Assembly (NCBI GenBank): GCA_033764075.1
Contig: JANRJH010000035.1
Coordinates: forward strand, 30,392 to 94,391
DNA: 64,000 nucleotides
Direction: 5' to 3'
From: M3007 sp033764075
Lineage (GTDB): Bacteria; Bacteroidota; Bacteroidia; Chitinophagales; Saprospiraceae
A program made the position numbers and the translations under genes. A model generated the notes under the pieces. The model saw only the letters and a list, made by a program, of their open reading frames with translations, did no database searches and was not told where the DNA came from. Positions 34,554-43,403 of the stretch are shown piece by piece (position 1 is the stretch's first letter; every line of letters starts with the position of its first letter).

Positions 34554-36938
34554 ATGTTGTTTGAACCCAAAGACGTTTTACAGAAGCTGGAATTCGACAA
34601 AGTTCTTGAACTGCTTGAGAAAGAGGCGCTTACTGAAATCGCTGCAGCGGTACTGCAAAAGTTGTCTCCTTCCGTGCACTTTGATGAGATCGACCTGCGT
34701 TTGCGCGAGGCCAGGGAGTTCAAGCTGACGCTGGAGAAAAATGACCGCTTCCCGCTGAATCGGTTCGCCGACTTGCGTCCCGAACTGCGCATGCTTCAGA
34801 TCGAAGGGTATACCCTCCTGGCGGACTCTTTCCGGAACATTCTGAGCATCCTGACCAACATGCGGGATCTGTTCCGTTTTTTCAGCGGCGTCAAAAAAGA
34901 AATTTACCCCAAGCTGTACGACATCCTGCGGCCGCTGTCCTATGATGAATCGCTGGCCCAGGCCATCAACGCTGTTTTTGACGACAAAGGGGACATGCGC
35001 CCCGATGCCTCCCCTGAACTACAACGCATCCGCCGCGAAATGCACCAACGGCAGCGCGATCTGGATGCGCGTTTCCGTCAGGTAATCCAGGAATACCGCC
35101 AAAAAGGGTGGCTCGCCGACAACCCGGAGAGCTTCCGCAACAACCGTCGGGTATTGGCCGTTCCGGCCGAGCACAAACGCAAGATCAAAGGCATCATCCA
35201 CGACGAGAGCGATACCGGTCGCACCGCCTTCATCGAACCGGAAGCCGTCATCGAGGTCAACAACGACATTTTTAACCTCGAGCAGGAGGAGCGACGCGAA
35301 ATACACCGGATACTACGCCAACTCAGCGACACCATCCGCCCCTACGCCGGCGTGATACGCCAGTACCTCATGGCCCTGGTTCAGTACGACGTAATCCAGG
35401 CCAAGGCCAGGCTGGCGGTGTCCATGCGCGCCGGTATGCCCGTACTGCAAAAAAAACCGGTGGTCGGCATTAAAAAAGGGTATCACCCGCTGTTATACCT
35501 GAAAAACAAAGCGCTGGGCCGAAAAACCGTTCCGTTCGACCTGCGACTGACGCCGGAAAACCATATCCTGATCCTGTCCGGCCCCAACGCAGGCGGCAAG
35601 TCCGTGGCCATGAAATCGGTCGGCCTGATGCAGCTTATGTTGCAATGCGGCCTGCTCGTCCCCTGCCACGAGTTGAGCGAGTTCGGCATTTTTGAACAGA
35701 TCTTTGCCGACATCGGCGACCAGCAAAGCCTGGAGGACGACCTGAGCACCTACTCGTCCCGGCTGCAAAACGCCCGCGCGTTTATCGCCCGCGCCAACCC
35801 GAAAACACTGGTGCTGATCGACGAAATGGGCAGCGGCACCGACCCCAAACCCGGGGGCGCCATCGCCGAAGCGGTGCTGCGCGAGTTGCACCGGCGCGGC
35901 ATTTTCGGTGTGTTCACCACCCACTACTCCAACCTCAAAGTGTTTGCCTTCCGAAACCCCGGAATCATCAACGGCAATATGCAGTTCGACAAAGACACCC
36001 TGTCGCCAACCTACGTGCTGCGGGTGGGCAGACCGGGAAGCAGTTATGCATTCGAGATAGCTACCAAAAGCGGACTACCCAAACCCCTGATCGACTACGC
36101 GCGCAACCGTACCGGTAGCGAAACGGCAGTAGACGACATCCTCATCGAGCTGCAACGCGAAAAGCAGGAACTGGAGGAAACACTGCGCGAAGCCAAAAAC
36201 AAACAGGAGTCGCTCGATCGCCTGATCAAAAACTACGAGGCCCTGCACCAGGAACTGGAGATCAAGCGCAAACGTCTGAAGCTCGATCAACGCGAGTTCG
36301 ACCTGCTGCAAAAGGCAAAAACCAGCCACGAAGTCGAAAAACTGATTCGGGAACTGAAAGACGCCAACAGCCTCGACCGTGCCCGGGAGACGGCCAAACG
36401 CCTGCAAACGGAAAGGGTGGAAAAGGCCAAGGCTGTTGATGATGCCTATGCAGAGGTTCTCCAGTTGGAAACCGGAAAGGCTATTTCGACACGTACGCTT
36501 GCGGTGGGTGATTACGTGCGCTTGCGCACCGGCGGCGCCAGCGGTCGCATCGAACGCGTGGAGGGCCAAAAAGCGCTGGTAACCCTGGGGCACATGCAGG
36601 TGAGCATTCCGGTGCGCGACCTGGTACCGATGGCTGAGCCGGCGCCGGCGCCGGCAAGAGCAGCTAAGGCCGATATCGTCCTGGCGCCAGTGGCCGAAAA
36701 CAAACTCGACCTGCGCGGACTGAGCAAGGAAGAGGCGCTGCGCACACTGGAAAAATTTGTGGACAACGCCCTGTTGTCCAACCTCCATTCCTTGCACATC
36801 CTGCATGGAAAAGGAGACGGGATATTGCGCAAAATTGTGCGCGAAAAACTCCGGGAATACGGAACCAACGTGGCCAACGTGCACCACCCGGCAACCGATG
36901 CCGGCGGAAACGGGGTAACCATTGTTGAACTAATTTGA
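34554..36938 (+). CDS. mutS2: MutS2 (Smr-domain MutS-family ATPase)
   Basis: 794 residues from MLFEPKDVLQKLEF. The MutS core helices are followed by the ATPase with Walker A LSGPNAGGKSVAMKS, Walker B LVLIDEMGSGTDP and FTTHYSNLK. A long coiled coil (ELQREKQELEETLREAKNK) comes next, then a KOW-like segment and a C-terminal Smr domain (KLDLRGLSKEEALRTLEKF ... HGKGDGILRKIVREKL). MutS2 acts in recombination suppression and, in some bacteria, ribosome rescue; which applies here is unknown. The 5' extension of the open frame is excluded by the promoter position. The gene overlaps the convergent CotH gene by nine bases at its 3' end. Confidence 0.93.
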   Translation: MLFEPKDVLQKLEFDKVLELLEKEALTEIAAAVLQKLSPSVHFDEIDLRLREAREFKLTLEKNDRFPLNRFADLRPELRMLQIEGYTLLADSFRNILSILTNMRDLFRFFSGVKKEIYPKLYDILRPLSYDESLAQAINAVFDDKGDMRPDASPELQRIRREMHQRQRDLDARFRQVIQEYRQKGWLADNPESFRNNRRVLAVPAEHKRKIKGIIHDESDTGRTAFIEPEAVIEVNNDIFNLEQEERREIHRILRQLSDTIRPYAGVIRQYLMALVQYDVIQAKARLAVSMRAGMPVLQKKPVVGIKKGYHPLLYLKNKALGRKTVPFDLRLTPENHILILSGPNAGGKSVAMKSVGLMQLMLQCGLLVPCHELSEFGIFEQIFADIGDQQSLEDDLSTYSSRLQNARAFIARANPKTLVLIDEMGSGTDPKPGGAIAEAVLRELHRRGIFGVFTTHYSNLKVFAFRNPGIINGNMQFDKDTLSPTYVLRVGRPGSSYAFEIATKSGLPKPLIDYARNRTGSETAVDDILIELQREKQELEETLREAKNKQESLDRLIKNYEALHQELEIKRKRLKLDQREFDLLQKAKTSHEVEKLIRELKDANSLDRARETAKRLQTERVEKAKAVDDAYAEVLQLETGKAISTRTLAVGDYVRLRTGGASGRIERVEGQKALVTLGHMQVSIPVRDLVPMAEPAPAPARAAKADIVLAPVAENKLDLRGLSKEEALRTLEKFVDNALLSNLHSLHILHGKGDGILRKIVREKLREYGTNVANVHHPATDAGGNGVTIVELI

Positions 36939-38492
36939 CACCGGGTCGACTGTTCGGTACGCAAAAGACGCTTTTTCCGGCAAGGTTGCAGCCGCATCCG
37001 GCCCTTCGGCCAACAGATAGTAGTGCCGGATGGACCCGGCAGGCAAGGTCGCCGTGTACGTGGCCCCGTCCGCACCATTCATCAGAAGGCGTTTGAACGA
37101 AAATGCCGGATTGGAACGGTAATACAACCAGACCGAAATGGCTTGCTCGACGGTGACATTCACCGTAACGCAAGAGTCGGTGGAGACCAATACCGGTTCT
37201 CCGATGACCGGACCTGCTGCCTGCAAAACATCCAGGTTTTTCAGCCATTTTGCCCGGGGCTCCATCAACTGGCGGATGCCGATGACTTGATCCTGCCCGG
37301 CCGTCCAGGTGCTGGTCATGGAAGACTTGAAAGCCTCATACGGATACAGTTTAAGGCTGTCTTTTTGCACCCAGGGGTCGATTTCGCGTTGCAGGGCCTC
37401 GGCACGCTGGAGGATGGCGCCGGTCTCCAGTTGTTCCCGGACAATCGTTCGATAGTGCGCCAGGTAAATTTTGCGGTACAGCGGATCCTTGAGCAACTGG
37501 CTGATGAGGGGGCGCTGGGGATTGGAGATGTCTGCCAGGGGGTGAAACCGAATCAGCTCCTCGTCGCTCATTTTCCGGAAATTCTGGTCGCGCCGCCAAC
37601 CGCCGAAGGCGAGGTTTAAGTCCCAGATCAATGGATGTGCAACCCCCGTGCTGTCGAACCAGACGTAATAGTTGTGCGAGAGTGACCCGTTATAGCTGTC
37701 CAGATTGACCAGAACATTGTTCAGGGCCAACATCCAAAGTGTTTGGTCGACATCCAGCACCGACTCTACCTCCTCCGGCTTTTGGTTGAGCGTTTTGATC
37801 AGCCGCATCAGGAGAGGCCAGCCGTACTCTTCCTCCACTTCGTAAAAGGCGAAATAACACGCCGGATTGTCGCCCAGATACACCAGTGAAGCATTGGCGC
37901 CCTTGGCGCACCCATCGGCGCTGCGCGTTTTTTTCCAGTCGTCCGGATCGCATTTAACCAGACAACCATCGTTGCTTTTGAAGTGCTTCAGGAGGAATTT
38001 ATTGTCTATAGATTCCGCATTGATGTATAGTCCCCAGAACGCATGGTTGACGTACAGGCGCGTGAAGTTGCATTCCGGCGCGGGCATATACTGCCTGACG
38101 ACTTCGTAAGCCAGGGGGTCGCGGACAAAACTGGGATCCAAGAAGCCGTTGGACAACTTCAGGTTGGTGTACGTGCCTTCCAGCAGTTGTGACTTGATCC
38201 GGTGGTTCAACTTGATGTTGAAAGGCAGCTTTTTATAGGTTTCTTTACGGGTTCTGAAATAAGAACTATTGCCTTTGTAGCGGACCCCCACGCTGTCGAA
38301 CCGAAGGCCATTGACAAAGGCTGTGGCGGCCATGCGCGCGTCGGGATCGTTGTTTTTCAGCATATCCAACTGGGTGTCCCAGTCTTTGGCGGGTATTTCC
38401 AGCCGAATTTCCTGTATACCGTTTCTGTAGAAGGATTGACTGAACAGGGAAACGGCATACAGGAAAAAGAGCAGGGTAGTGCTGAATTTCAC
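36930..38492 (-). CDS. CotH kinase family protein, second of a tandem pair
   Basis: About 520 residues. No ATG is available at the N-terminus. The best start is GTG 38492, giving the signal peptide (V/M)KFSTTLLFFLYAVSLFSQ; a TTG six bases upstream is the alternative. The CotH domain shows GVRYKGNSSY, NIKLNHRIKSQLLEGTYTNLKLSN, RLYVNHAFWGLYINAESIDNKFL and the catalytic-loop-like LIWDLNLAFGG. The active-site DxD-type segment resembles secreted CotH kinases. It directly abuts the first CotH gene, whose TAA ends at 38499. The C-terminal 80 residues are an extra beta domain. CotH proteins are atypical secreted kinases; the substrate here is unknown. Confidence 0.85.
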   Translation of the reverse strand: MKFSTTLLFFLYAVSLFSQSFYRNGIQEIRLEIPAKDWDTQLDMLKNNDPDARMAATAFVNGLRFDSVGVRYKGNSSYFRTRKETYKKLPFNIKLNHRIKSQLLEGTYTNLKLSNGFLDPSFVRDPLAYEVVRQYMPAPECNFTRLYVNHAFWGLYINAESIDNKFLLKHFKSNDGCLVKCDPDDWKKTRSADGCAKGANASLVYLGDNPACYFAFYEVEEEYGWPLLMRLIKTLNQKPEEVESVLDVDQTLWMLALNNVLVNLDSYNGSLSHNYYVWFDSTGVAHPLIWDLNLAFGGWRRDQNFRKMSDEELIRFHPLADISNPQRPLISQLLKDPLYRKIYLAHYRTIVREQLETGAILQRAEALQREIDPWVQKDSLKLYPYEAFKSSMTSTWTAGQDQVIGIRQLMEPRAKWLKNLDVLQAAGPVIGEPVLVSTDSCVTVNVTVEQAISVWLYYRSNPAFSFKRLLMNGADGATYTATLPAGSIRHYYLLAEGPDAAATLPEKASFAYRTVDPVSN

Positions 38493-38498
38493 CGGCAA

Positions 38499-40115
38499 TT
38501 ATTTATTCAAGTCGTTGAGCGCCACAACGGCGGGCGCCTTGGTGTAATTCACCGGATGGAAGGAAGCCGCGCCGGCATTTTCTGCAACGATGAAGTACTC
38601 CATTTGGGCGTCGGGCGTGGGCGCTTTGATGGCCGTTTTGTACTTTTTAGCCCCTGCTTTCAATTCGCCGCCGGAAGCATCGTCGTCCATGGCGATCGAT
38701 TGGTAGGGCTCCGTCTTGGCAAACCGGTAATAGACCAAAATGCGTTGGGGAAAACGGTCGGCTTGCGCGCTGATGTTGAATGTAGAGAGGCGTTCGGACT
38801 GGAATTTCGGGCGGCTTTCCAGTTTAACGTCGGAGATGGTGGGCGGCAGGGCGCTCATATCGGCGTTGCTTTTCAGGAATTGCACGCGTTTGGTCATCAG
38901 TTCAACGATGCCGGGTATCTTGCTTTTTTTGCCAATGGTGCTGCGCAGGCTGTTCTGGAAGTCATCCAGGGAGTATTCCTTGTTGGGATCCTGGCTGTAG
39001 AGCACCGCTATCTGGGCTTGCAGTTCCTTGGCACGCTTCTCATACAGGCCATTGGAGAAATTTTCTTCAACGATCTGGCGCATGTGTGCCAGGTACATTT
39101 TTTTGTACAACGGCTCTTTCAGCAATTGACTGATGAGGGGGCGCTGCGGGTTATCGAGGTGAAGCAACGGATCAAGCTTGTACAGGTTGCGCACGTCGAT
39201 GTCGCTGCCGCTGCCGATGTTCTTGTAGCTGCCGAACGAGAGGTTAAGGTCCCACAAAATGGGGTGGAAACGGCCTTCTGCATCCTGGTAAAGGAAATAG
39301 TTGGAGCCCAGACCCGCGTAGCTGCTGAGGTTGACCATGACATTGTTCATGGCATGCATCCAAAGGGTTTCGTCGACATCCAGGATGTCCGGAGTTTTTT
39401 TGGTTTCCAGGTTCAGGATACGGGTGAGTTCCTGGATGCTGCCGTAGTTGTCGCCATTGAGGATGCGGAAGTTGGAGCGGTAGCAGGTGACGTCCGGCTC
39501 GTAGTCCATCGAACCCAGGATGTTCTTTTTGCAGTTGACCCCTTCCGTCTCCCGGGCGTACACCCGTGTGTGGGCGAGCAGGTTCCCGGAATCGTTGTAA
39601 TAGCGTTCCTGGAAGACTTCCATGGGCAGTTCCAGGTTGACAAACAGGCCGATGTACTCCCCGTTGATGTACAATTTGGCGTAGTTAGCCTTGGCCGAGG
39701 GCATGTATTTGCCGGCAATCTCGTGGAACAATACTTCACGGATCATGCTGGGGTCGCGCAGGGCGGAGGACAGGTACAGGTACTTGTAACCCTGGTAATT
39801 CTCCCCCGGGCTCCGATGGTCCAGTTTCACGAGCATAGGGTTGCGTTTTTGACCGGTGATGTACGACTTGTCGCCCACATACCGGACCCCGGCCTGGCTG
39901 TATCGGGTACCGTCAACGTTCACCTCGGCAGCGAGAAAAGTTTCGCCCTCAATCCGCAGCGAGTCCAGCGTACCGCCCCAGTCTTTTTCCTCCATCTGCA
40001 ACCGCACTTCGGTGATGCTTTTGAGGTCATACAAATCGCGTGTAGCAGGACGAGGGTTTTGAGCGGCCAAAAACAACGGCAGGGAAATCAATGCCACTAG
40101 CAGGTAGTTCTTCAT
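38499..40115 (-). CDS. CotH kinase family protein, first of a tandem pair
   Basis: 538 residues with a signal peptide (MKNYLLVALISLPLFLAAQ). CotH motifs are GVRYVGDKSYI, VKLDHRSPGENYQGYKYLYLS, KLYINGEYIGLFVNLELPMEVF, LDVDETLWMHAMNNVMVNL and PILWDLNLSFGSYKN. A short beta domain closes the protein. It shares architecture and much sequence (ISNPQRPLISQLLK versus LDNPQRPLISQLLK) with the downstream gene, so the pair arose by duplication. Both are probably periplasmic or outer-surface proteins on one transcript. Confidence 0.87.
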   Translation of the reverse strand: MKNYLLVALISLPLFLAAQNPRPATRDLYDLKSITEVRLQMEEKDWGGTLDSLRIEGETFLAAEVNVDGTRYSQAGVRYVGDKSYITGQKRNPMLVKLDHRSPGENYQGYKYLYLSSALRDPSMIREVLFHEIAGKYMPSAKANYAKLYINGEYIGLFVNLELPMEVFQERYYNDSGNLLAHTRVYARETEGVNCKKNILGSMDYEPDVTCYRSNFRILNGDNYGSIQELTRILNLETKKTPDILDVDETLWMHAMNNVMVNLSSYAGLGSNYFLYQDAEGRFHPILWDLNLSFGSYKNIGSGSDIDVRNLYKLDPLLHLDNPQRPLISQLLKEPLYKKMYLAHMRQIVEENFSNGLYEKRAKELQAQIAVLYSQDPNKEYSLDDFQNSLRSTIGKKSKIPGIVELMTKRVQFLKSNADMSALPPTISDVKLESRPKFQSERLSTFNISAQADRFPQRILVYYRFAKTEPYQSIAMDDDASGGELKAGAKKYKTAIKAPTPDAQMEYFIVAENAGAASFHPVNYTKAPAVVALNDLNK

Positions 40116-40228
40116 GACAATGTATCAATGGTTGATTACGTTAGGTGTTCTTTTTTTTCGGGTGCAATGATACGCAAAGTGTTTCGAGTTTGGGATTTAC
40201 TTGCCGGTTTTAGTTCAAATCGTCCGGT

Positions 40229-40513
40229 TCAGACAATTACCGGGAAGTCCGGCCCTCCGGTATTTTCGCCGGCCATCTGCGCCAGCCGGGCCATCCTGTT
40301 CTGGTGCATCAACTGAAAGATCTGTGTGGCGTGTTGCAAAAACGAGGTGTCAATCAAGGTTTTAACCTGTTGGAGGGTGCTCAGTCGCTCATCATCGCCC
40401 AGTTTGTACACTTGTTCGTACCGTTCATTTTCCAGTTTGACCACGATCCTGTTGTCCATTTTGAACACGGTGATTTTGTACACCGGATGATCTACATATC
40501 CTAAAATGCGCAT
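40229..40513 (-). CDS. Conserved hypothetical protein, 94 residues
   Basis: The open frame is much longer (to 40921) but its 5' part is antisense-like and overlaps the aquaporin-like gene in another frame. The convincing protein begins at ATG 40513: MRILGYVDHPVYKITVFKM, then DNRIVVKLENERYEQVYKLGDDERLS and a helical tail. The start beta-hairpins followed by helices look like a small cytoplasmic domain seen in Bacteroidota proteins of unknown function. It lies 25 bases behind the aquaporin-like gene on the same strand and is probably co-transcribed. Confidence 0.7.
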   Translation of the reverse strand: MRILGYVDHPVYKITVFKMDNRIVVKLENERYEQVYKLGDDERLSTLQQVKTLIDTSFLQHATQIFQLMHQNRMARLAQMAGENTGGPDFPVIV

Positions 40514-40538
40514 TTTTGTCTGTTTTAGCGTGTAAGGT

Positions 40539-41150
40539 TCAGTCCAGGTCTTGGCGTATACCCATCTCCAGGGTTGCCGCGGCAGCCGCGCCAAAAAGGT
40601 TGGCGGCGAGGGTAAATGGGAAGTCTCCCCAGGGAATGCGCCCGCACAAGGCGTAAGCAAACGCCAGCGCCGGATGAAAGGCGCCGGCAGACAGTCCGGA
40701 GAAAGCGTACAACAATACGGCCAACACGGCGCCCTGAACAACAGGCGATTGTTCCCGGGTGCGCAGGAAGACCATGGTGAGCAGACCGCACCCCAAAAAT
40801 TCGGCAAAAAATGCGCAAAAAGCGTCCGGATGCACCATGGCCACCGCCATCTTGTGCGTGCAACCCAATAAGAAAGTCGAAAACGGCACGGCAAAGGCAC
40901 TGCCGCCGAACATGGCCACAAAACGGTATGGCGCTTCGCGACGGTCTTCTACGCGATCGAGCAACAAGGCCGCCACCAGATACCCCGGATTGCCGAAGGG
41001 CGCACTGCCCATACTCCGGATGGACAACACACTGAACCACGCCAGCCCGATGGCCAGTGGAACCAGCGTGGTTGCGTCCGAATGCCATAATTGCAACGCC
41101 AAAAGCGTGAACAGAAACGCCATCAACGCCTCCCAAATGTACATTTTCAT
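40539..41150 (-). CDS. Aquaporin/MIP-like membrane protein with altered NPA motifs
   Basis: 203 residues from ATG 41150 with about six hydrophobic segments and the internal two-fold pattern of the MIP family. The half-helix motifs are changed: the first reads GNPGYLVA (NPG at 54-56 instead of NPA). The second reads SAGAFHPALAF (HPA at 159-161 instead of NPA, and no following Arg). Conserved small residues around them (SGLSAGAFHPALA) keep the MIP look. It may be a water/solute facilitator with altered selectivity or a non-conducting relative. The longer frame to 41207 overlaps the divergent S9 peptidase promoter region and is not preferred. Confidence 0.65.
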   Translation of the reverse strand: MKMYIWEALMAFLFTLLALQLWHSDATTLVPLAIGLAWFSVLSIRSMGSAPFGNPGYLVAALLLDRVEDRREAPYRFVAMFGGSAFAVPFSTFLLGCTHKMAVAMVHPDAFCAFFAEFLGCGLLTMVFLRTREQSPVVQGAVLAVLLYAFSGLSAGAFHPALAFAYALCGRIPWGDFPFTLAANLFGAAAAATLEMGIRQDLD

Positions 41151-41206
41151 CTCGATCTTCCTTTTATTGCCGGGCAAAATTGCATTTTTGCCCGGCATTT
41201 TTGGCA

Positions 41207-43231
41207 ATGAACTTTTTCACCATGCGCACATTCATCTTTCCAGTGGCCCTTTTTATGTCCCTCGCTCCCCTTTCAACTGCTCAAAATCAACGGCTTACCC
41301 CGGAATTGCTCTGGAGCATAGGACGGGTGGGGCTCGATGACATTTCCCCCGACGGGCGGTACGCTGTGTATGGCGTACAGCGATTCAACATCGCCGACAA
41401 CAAAAGCAATCGGGTGCTTTACCAACTGGATGTGCAAACCGGGGCATCCGTGAACCTGACGCCGGCGAATGCTTCCTGCTCCGGAGCGCTTTTTCACCCG
41501 GATGGCAACAGGATCGGTTTTTTGCGCGACGGCAAACTATGTGAGGTGCCCCTGGGTGGCGGCGCCATCGCCCAGGTGTCGGAAATGGCGATGAACGGCT
41601 TTCGCTATGCGCCCAACGGAAAAGCGATTTTGTTTGCTGCCGACGTCAAGCTGGACAAGTCCGCCGCCGAAGTATACACCGACCTGGCTAAGACGAATGC
41701 ACGCATCATTGACGGACTTTTTTACCGCCACTGGAAAAGCTGGCACGATTACCAATATAGTAACGTGTTTTACGCTCCTTACGACGACGGCAAACTGACG
41801 GATGACCCCGTCAATATCATGAACGAACGATTTGACAGTCCGCTCAGGCCCATGGGTGGCATGGAGCAGATTACCTGGAGCCCCGACAGCCGCCACATCG
41901 TGTACACCTGCCGAAAACTGCCCCCCACAGAGGAGGCCCAGAGCACCAACGCCGACCTGTTTCTGTTCGACACTGGCACCGGCAAAACCCGCAACCTGAC
42001 GGAAGGCATGCCCGGGTATGACATGGACCCGGTGTACGCGCCGGACGGCCGCTATCTGGCCTGGACCAGCATGGAGCGCGCCGGGTTTGAAGCCGACCGC
42101 ACCCGCATCATGCTGTTTGATATGAAGACCGGCGAGATGCGGGAACTGACCCTTAACTGGTCTTTTGAGGCCCTGCATCCGCAATGGGCTGCCGACGGAA
42201 AGTCGCTGTACTTCTCCAGCAGCACCGATTTTACCTATCACCTGTTTGAATGGAGACTGGCGGAAACAAAGCCCCGACAGATCACCCGCGGCCAGTATGA
42301 TTATAAGGAATTCAAATGCGCCGGTAATGCGTTGGTGGCCACGCGGACAGCCATGGATGCCCCCGCCGAACTCTACCGCATAGACGCCCGAACGGGTGAA
42401 GCGACCAAACTGACCAGCGCCACCAACGACCCTTGGGCCACCATCGAAAAATGCCGCGTGGAGCGCCGCACCGTGCGCACCGCCGACGGGGAAAACATGA
42501 ACGTGTGGGTAATCCTGCCTCCCGGATTCGACCCTTCCCGGAAATATCCCGCCATCCTGTACTGCCAGGGAGGGCCCCAGTCGGCACTCAGCCAGGGATT
42601 CTCCTATCGCTGGAATTTTCAACTGATGGCGTCCAACGGATATGTGGTGGTTGCCCCCTGCCGGCGCGGCATGCCCGGCAGCGGTCAGGGGTGGTGCGAC
42701 GCCATTACGGGCGACTGGTCCGGAAAACCCATTCAGGATTTGCTGGACGCCATCGACGATGTGGCCAGGGAACCCTGGGTGGACAAGGGCAGGCTGGGCG
42801 CCGTGGGCGCCAGTTACGGCGGATACGCAGTATATTGGCTGGCCGGTCACCACAACAAGCGATTCAAAGCCTTCATCTCCCATTGTGGGTTGTTCAACCT
42901 GGAAAGTTGGTACGGCACCACAGAGGAATTGTGGTTTGCCAACCACGACATCAAGGGGCCGTATTGGGACCCGAAATTCAAAGGCGAATACGACCGCAAC
43001 AGCCCGCATCGGTACGTTGATCGATGGGATACCCCCATACTGGTCATCCACAACGAGCTGGATTTTCGGGTGCCCATCAGCGAAGGCATCCAGGCTTTCC
43101 AGGCCGCCCAGGTCCGTGGCATTCCCTCCAAGTTTTTATATTTTCCGGACGAAGGGCACTGGATTACCAAGGCGCAAAACAGCATCCTGTGGCAACGGGA
43201 GTTTGCCGCCTGGCTCAAACTGCACCTTTGA
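41207..43231 (+). CDS. S9 family prolyl oligopeptidase-like peptidase
   Basis: About 674 residues from ATG 41207; ATG 41222 (MRTFIFPVALFMSLAPLSTAQ) is an equally good start for the signal peptide. An N-terminal beta-propeller (WSIGRVGLDDISPDGRYAVYG, ITWSPDSRHIVYT, YAPDGRYLAWTS) precedes an alpha/beta-hydrolase domain. The catalytic serine is in GAVGASYGGYAVYW, the aspartate in HNELDFRVPISEG and the histidine in PDEGHWITK. It is predicted to be periplasmic and to cleave short peptides (dipeptidyl- or acylaminoacyl-peptidase group). It is divergent from the aquaporin-like gene. Confidence 0.92.
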   Translation: MNFFTMRTFIFPVALFMSLAPLSTAQNQRLTPELLWSIGRVGLDDISPDGRYAVYGVQRFNIADNKSNRVLYQLDVQTGASVNLTPANASCSGALFHPDGNRIGFLRDGKLCEVPLGGGAIAQVSEMAMNGFRYAPNGKAILFAADVKLDKSAAEVYTDLAKTNARIIDGLFYRHWKSWHDYQYSNVFYAPYDDGKLTDDPVNIMNERFDSPLRPMGGMEQITWSPDSRHIVYTCRKLPPTEEAQSTNADLFLFDTGTGKTRNLTEGMPGYDMDPVYAPDGRYLAWTSMERAGFEADRTRIMLFDMKTGEMRELTLNWSFEALHPQWAADGKSLYFSSSTDFTYHLFEWRLAETKPRQITRGQYDYKEFKCAGNALVATRTAMDAPAELYRIDARTGEATKLTSATNDPWATIEKCRVERRTVRTADGENMNVWVILPPGFDPSRKYPAILYCQGGPQSALSQGFSYRWNFQLMASNGYVVVAPCRRGMPGSGQGWCDAITGDWSGKPIQDLLDAIDDVAREPWVDKGRLGAVGASYGGYAVYWLAGHHNKRFKAFISHCGLFNLESWYGTTEELWFANHDIKGPYWDPKFKGEYDRNSPHRYVDRWDTPILVIHNELDFRVPISEGIQAFQAAQVRGIPSKFLYFPDEGHWITKAQNSILWQREFAAWLKLHL

Positions 43232-43255
43232 GCGCCGCCGATTCGGCGCGCGGCA

Positions 43256-43292
43256 ATAAAAAGCCTCCCCCGGCATTGCGCTGAGAGAGGCC
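43256..43292 (-). terminator. Terminator of the dynamin/WbqC transcript
   Basis: On the minus strand GCCTCTC pairs with GGGGAGGC and is followed by TTTTTATT, about 110 bases after the dynamin stop codon. Confidence 0.55.
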
Positions 43293-43403
43293 ACCCCAAA
43301 AACCGATTACAGGGCAAAGGTAACGGGCAGTTGAGCCCGCACCATACCGGCAAACGGGTAAATGGTGTGGCATGACCGGCAAGCGACAATAGGCGAAAAA
43401 TGC

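Noticed and set aside
40229..40921. 230-codon frame containing the 94-residue conserved protein
   Set aside because: The first 136 codons overlap the aquaporin-like gene in another frame and are Trp/Cys/Pro-rich noise; only the part from ATG 40513 looks like protein.
43232..43249. Terminator for the S9 peptidase gene
   Set aside because: A 6-bp GCGCCG/CGGCGC stem just after the stop has no U-tract on the plus strand, so support is too weak.
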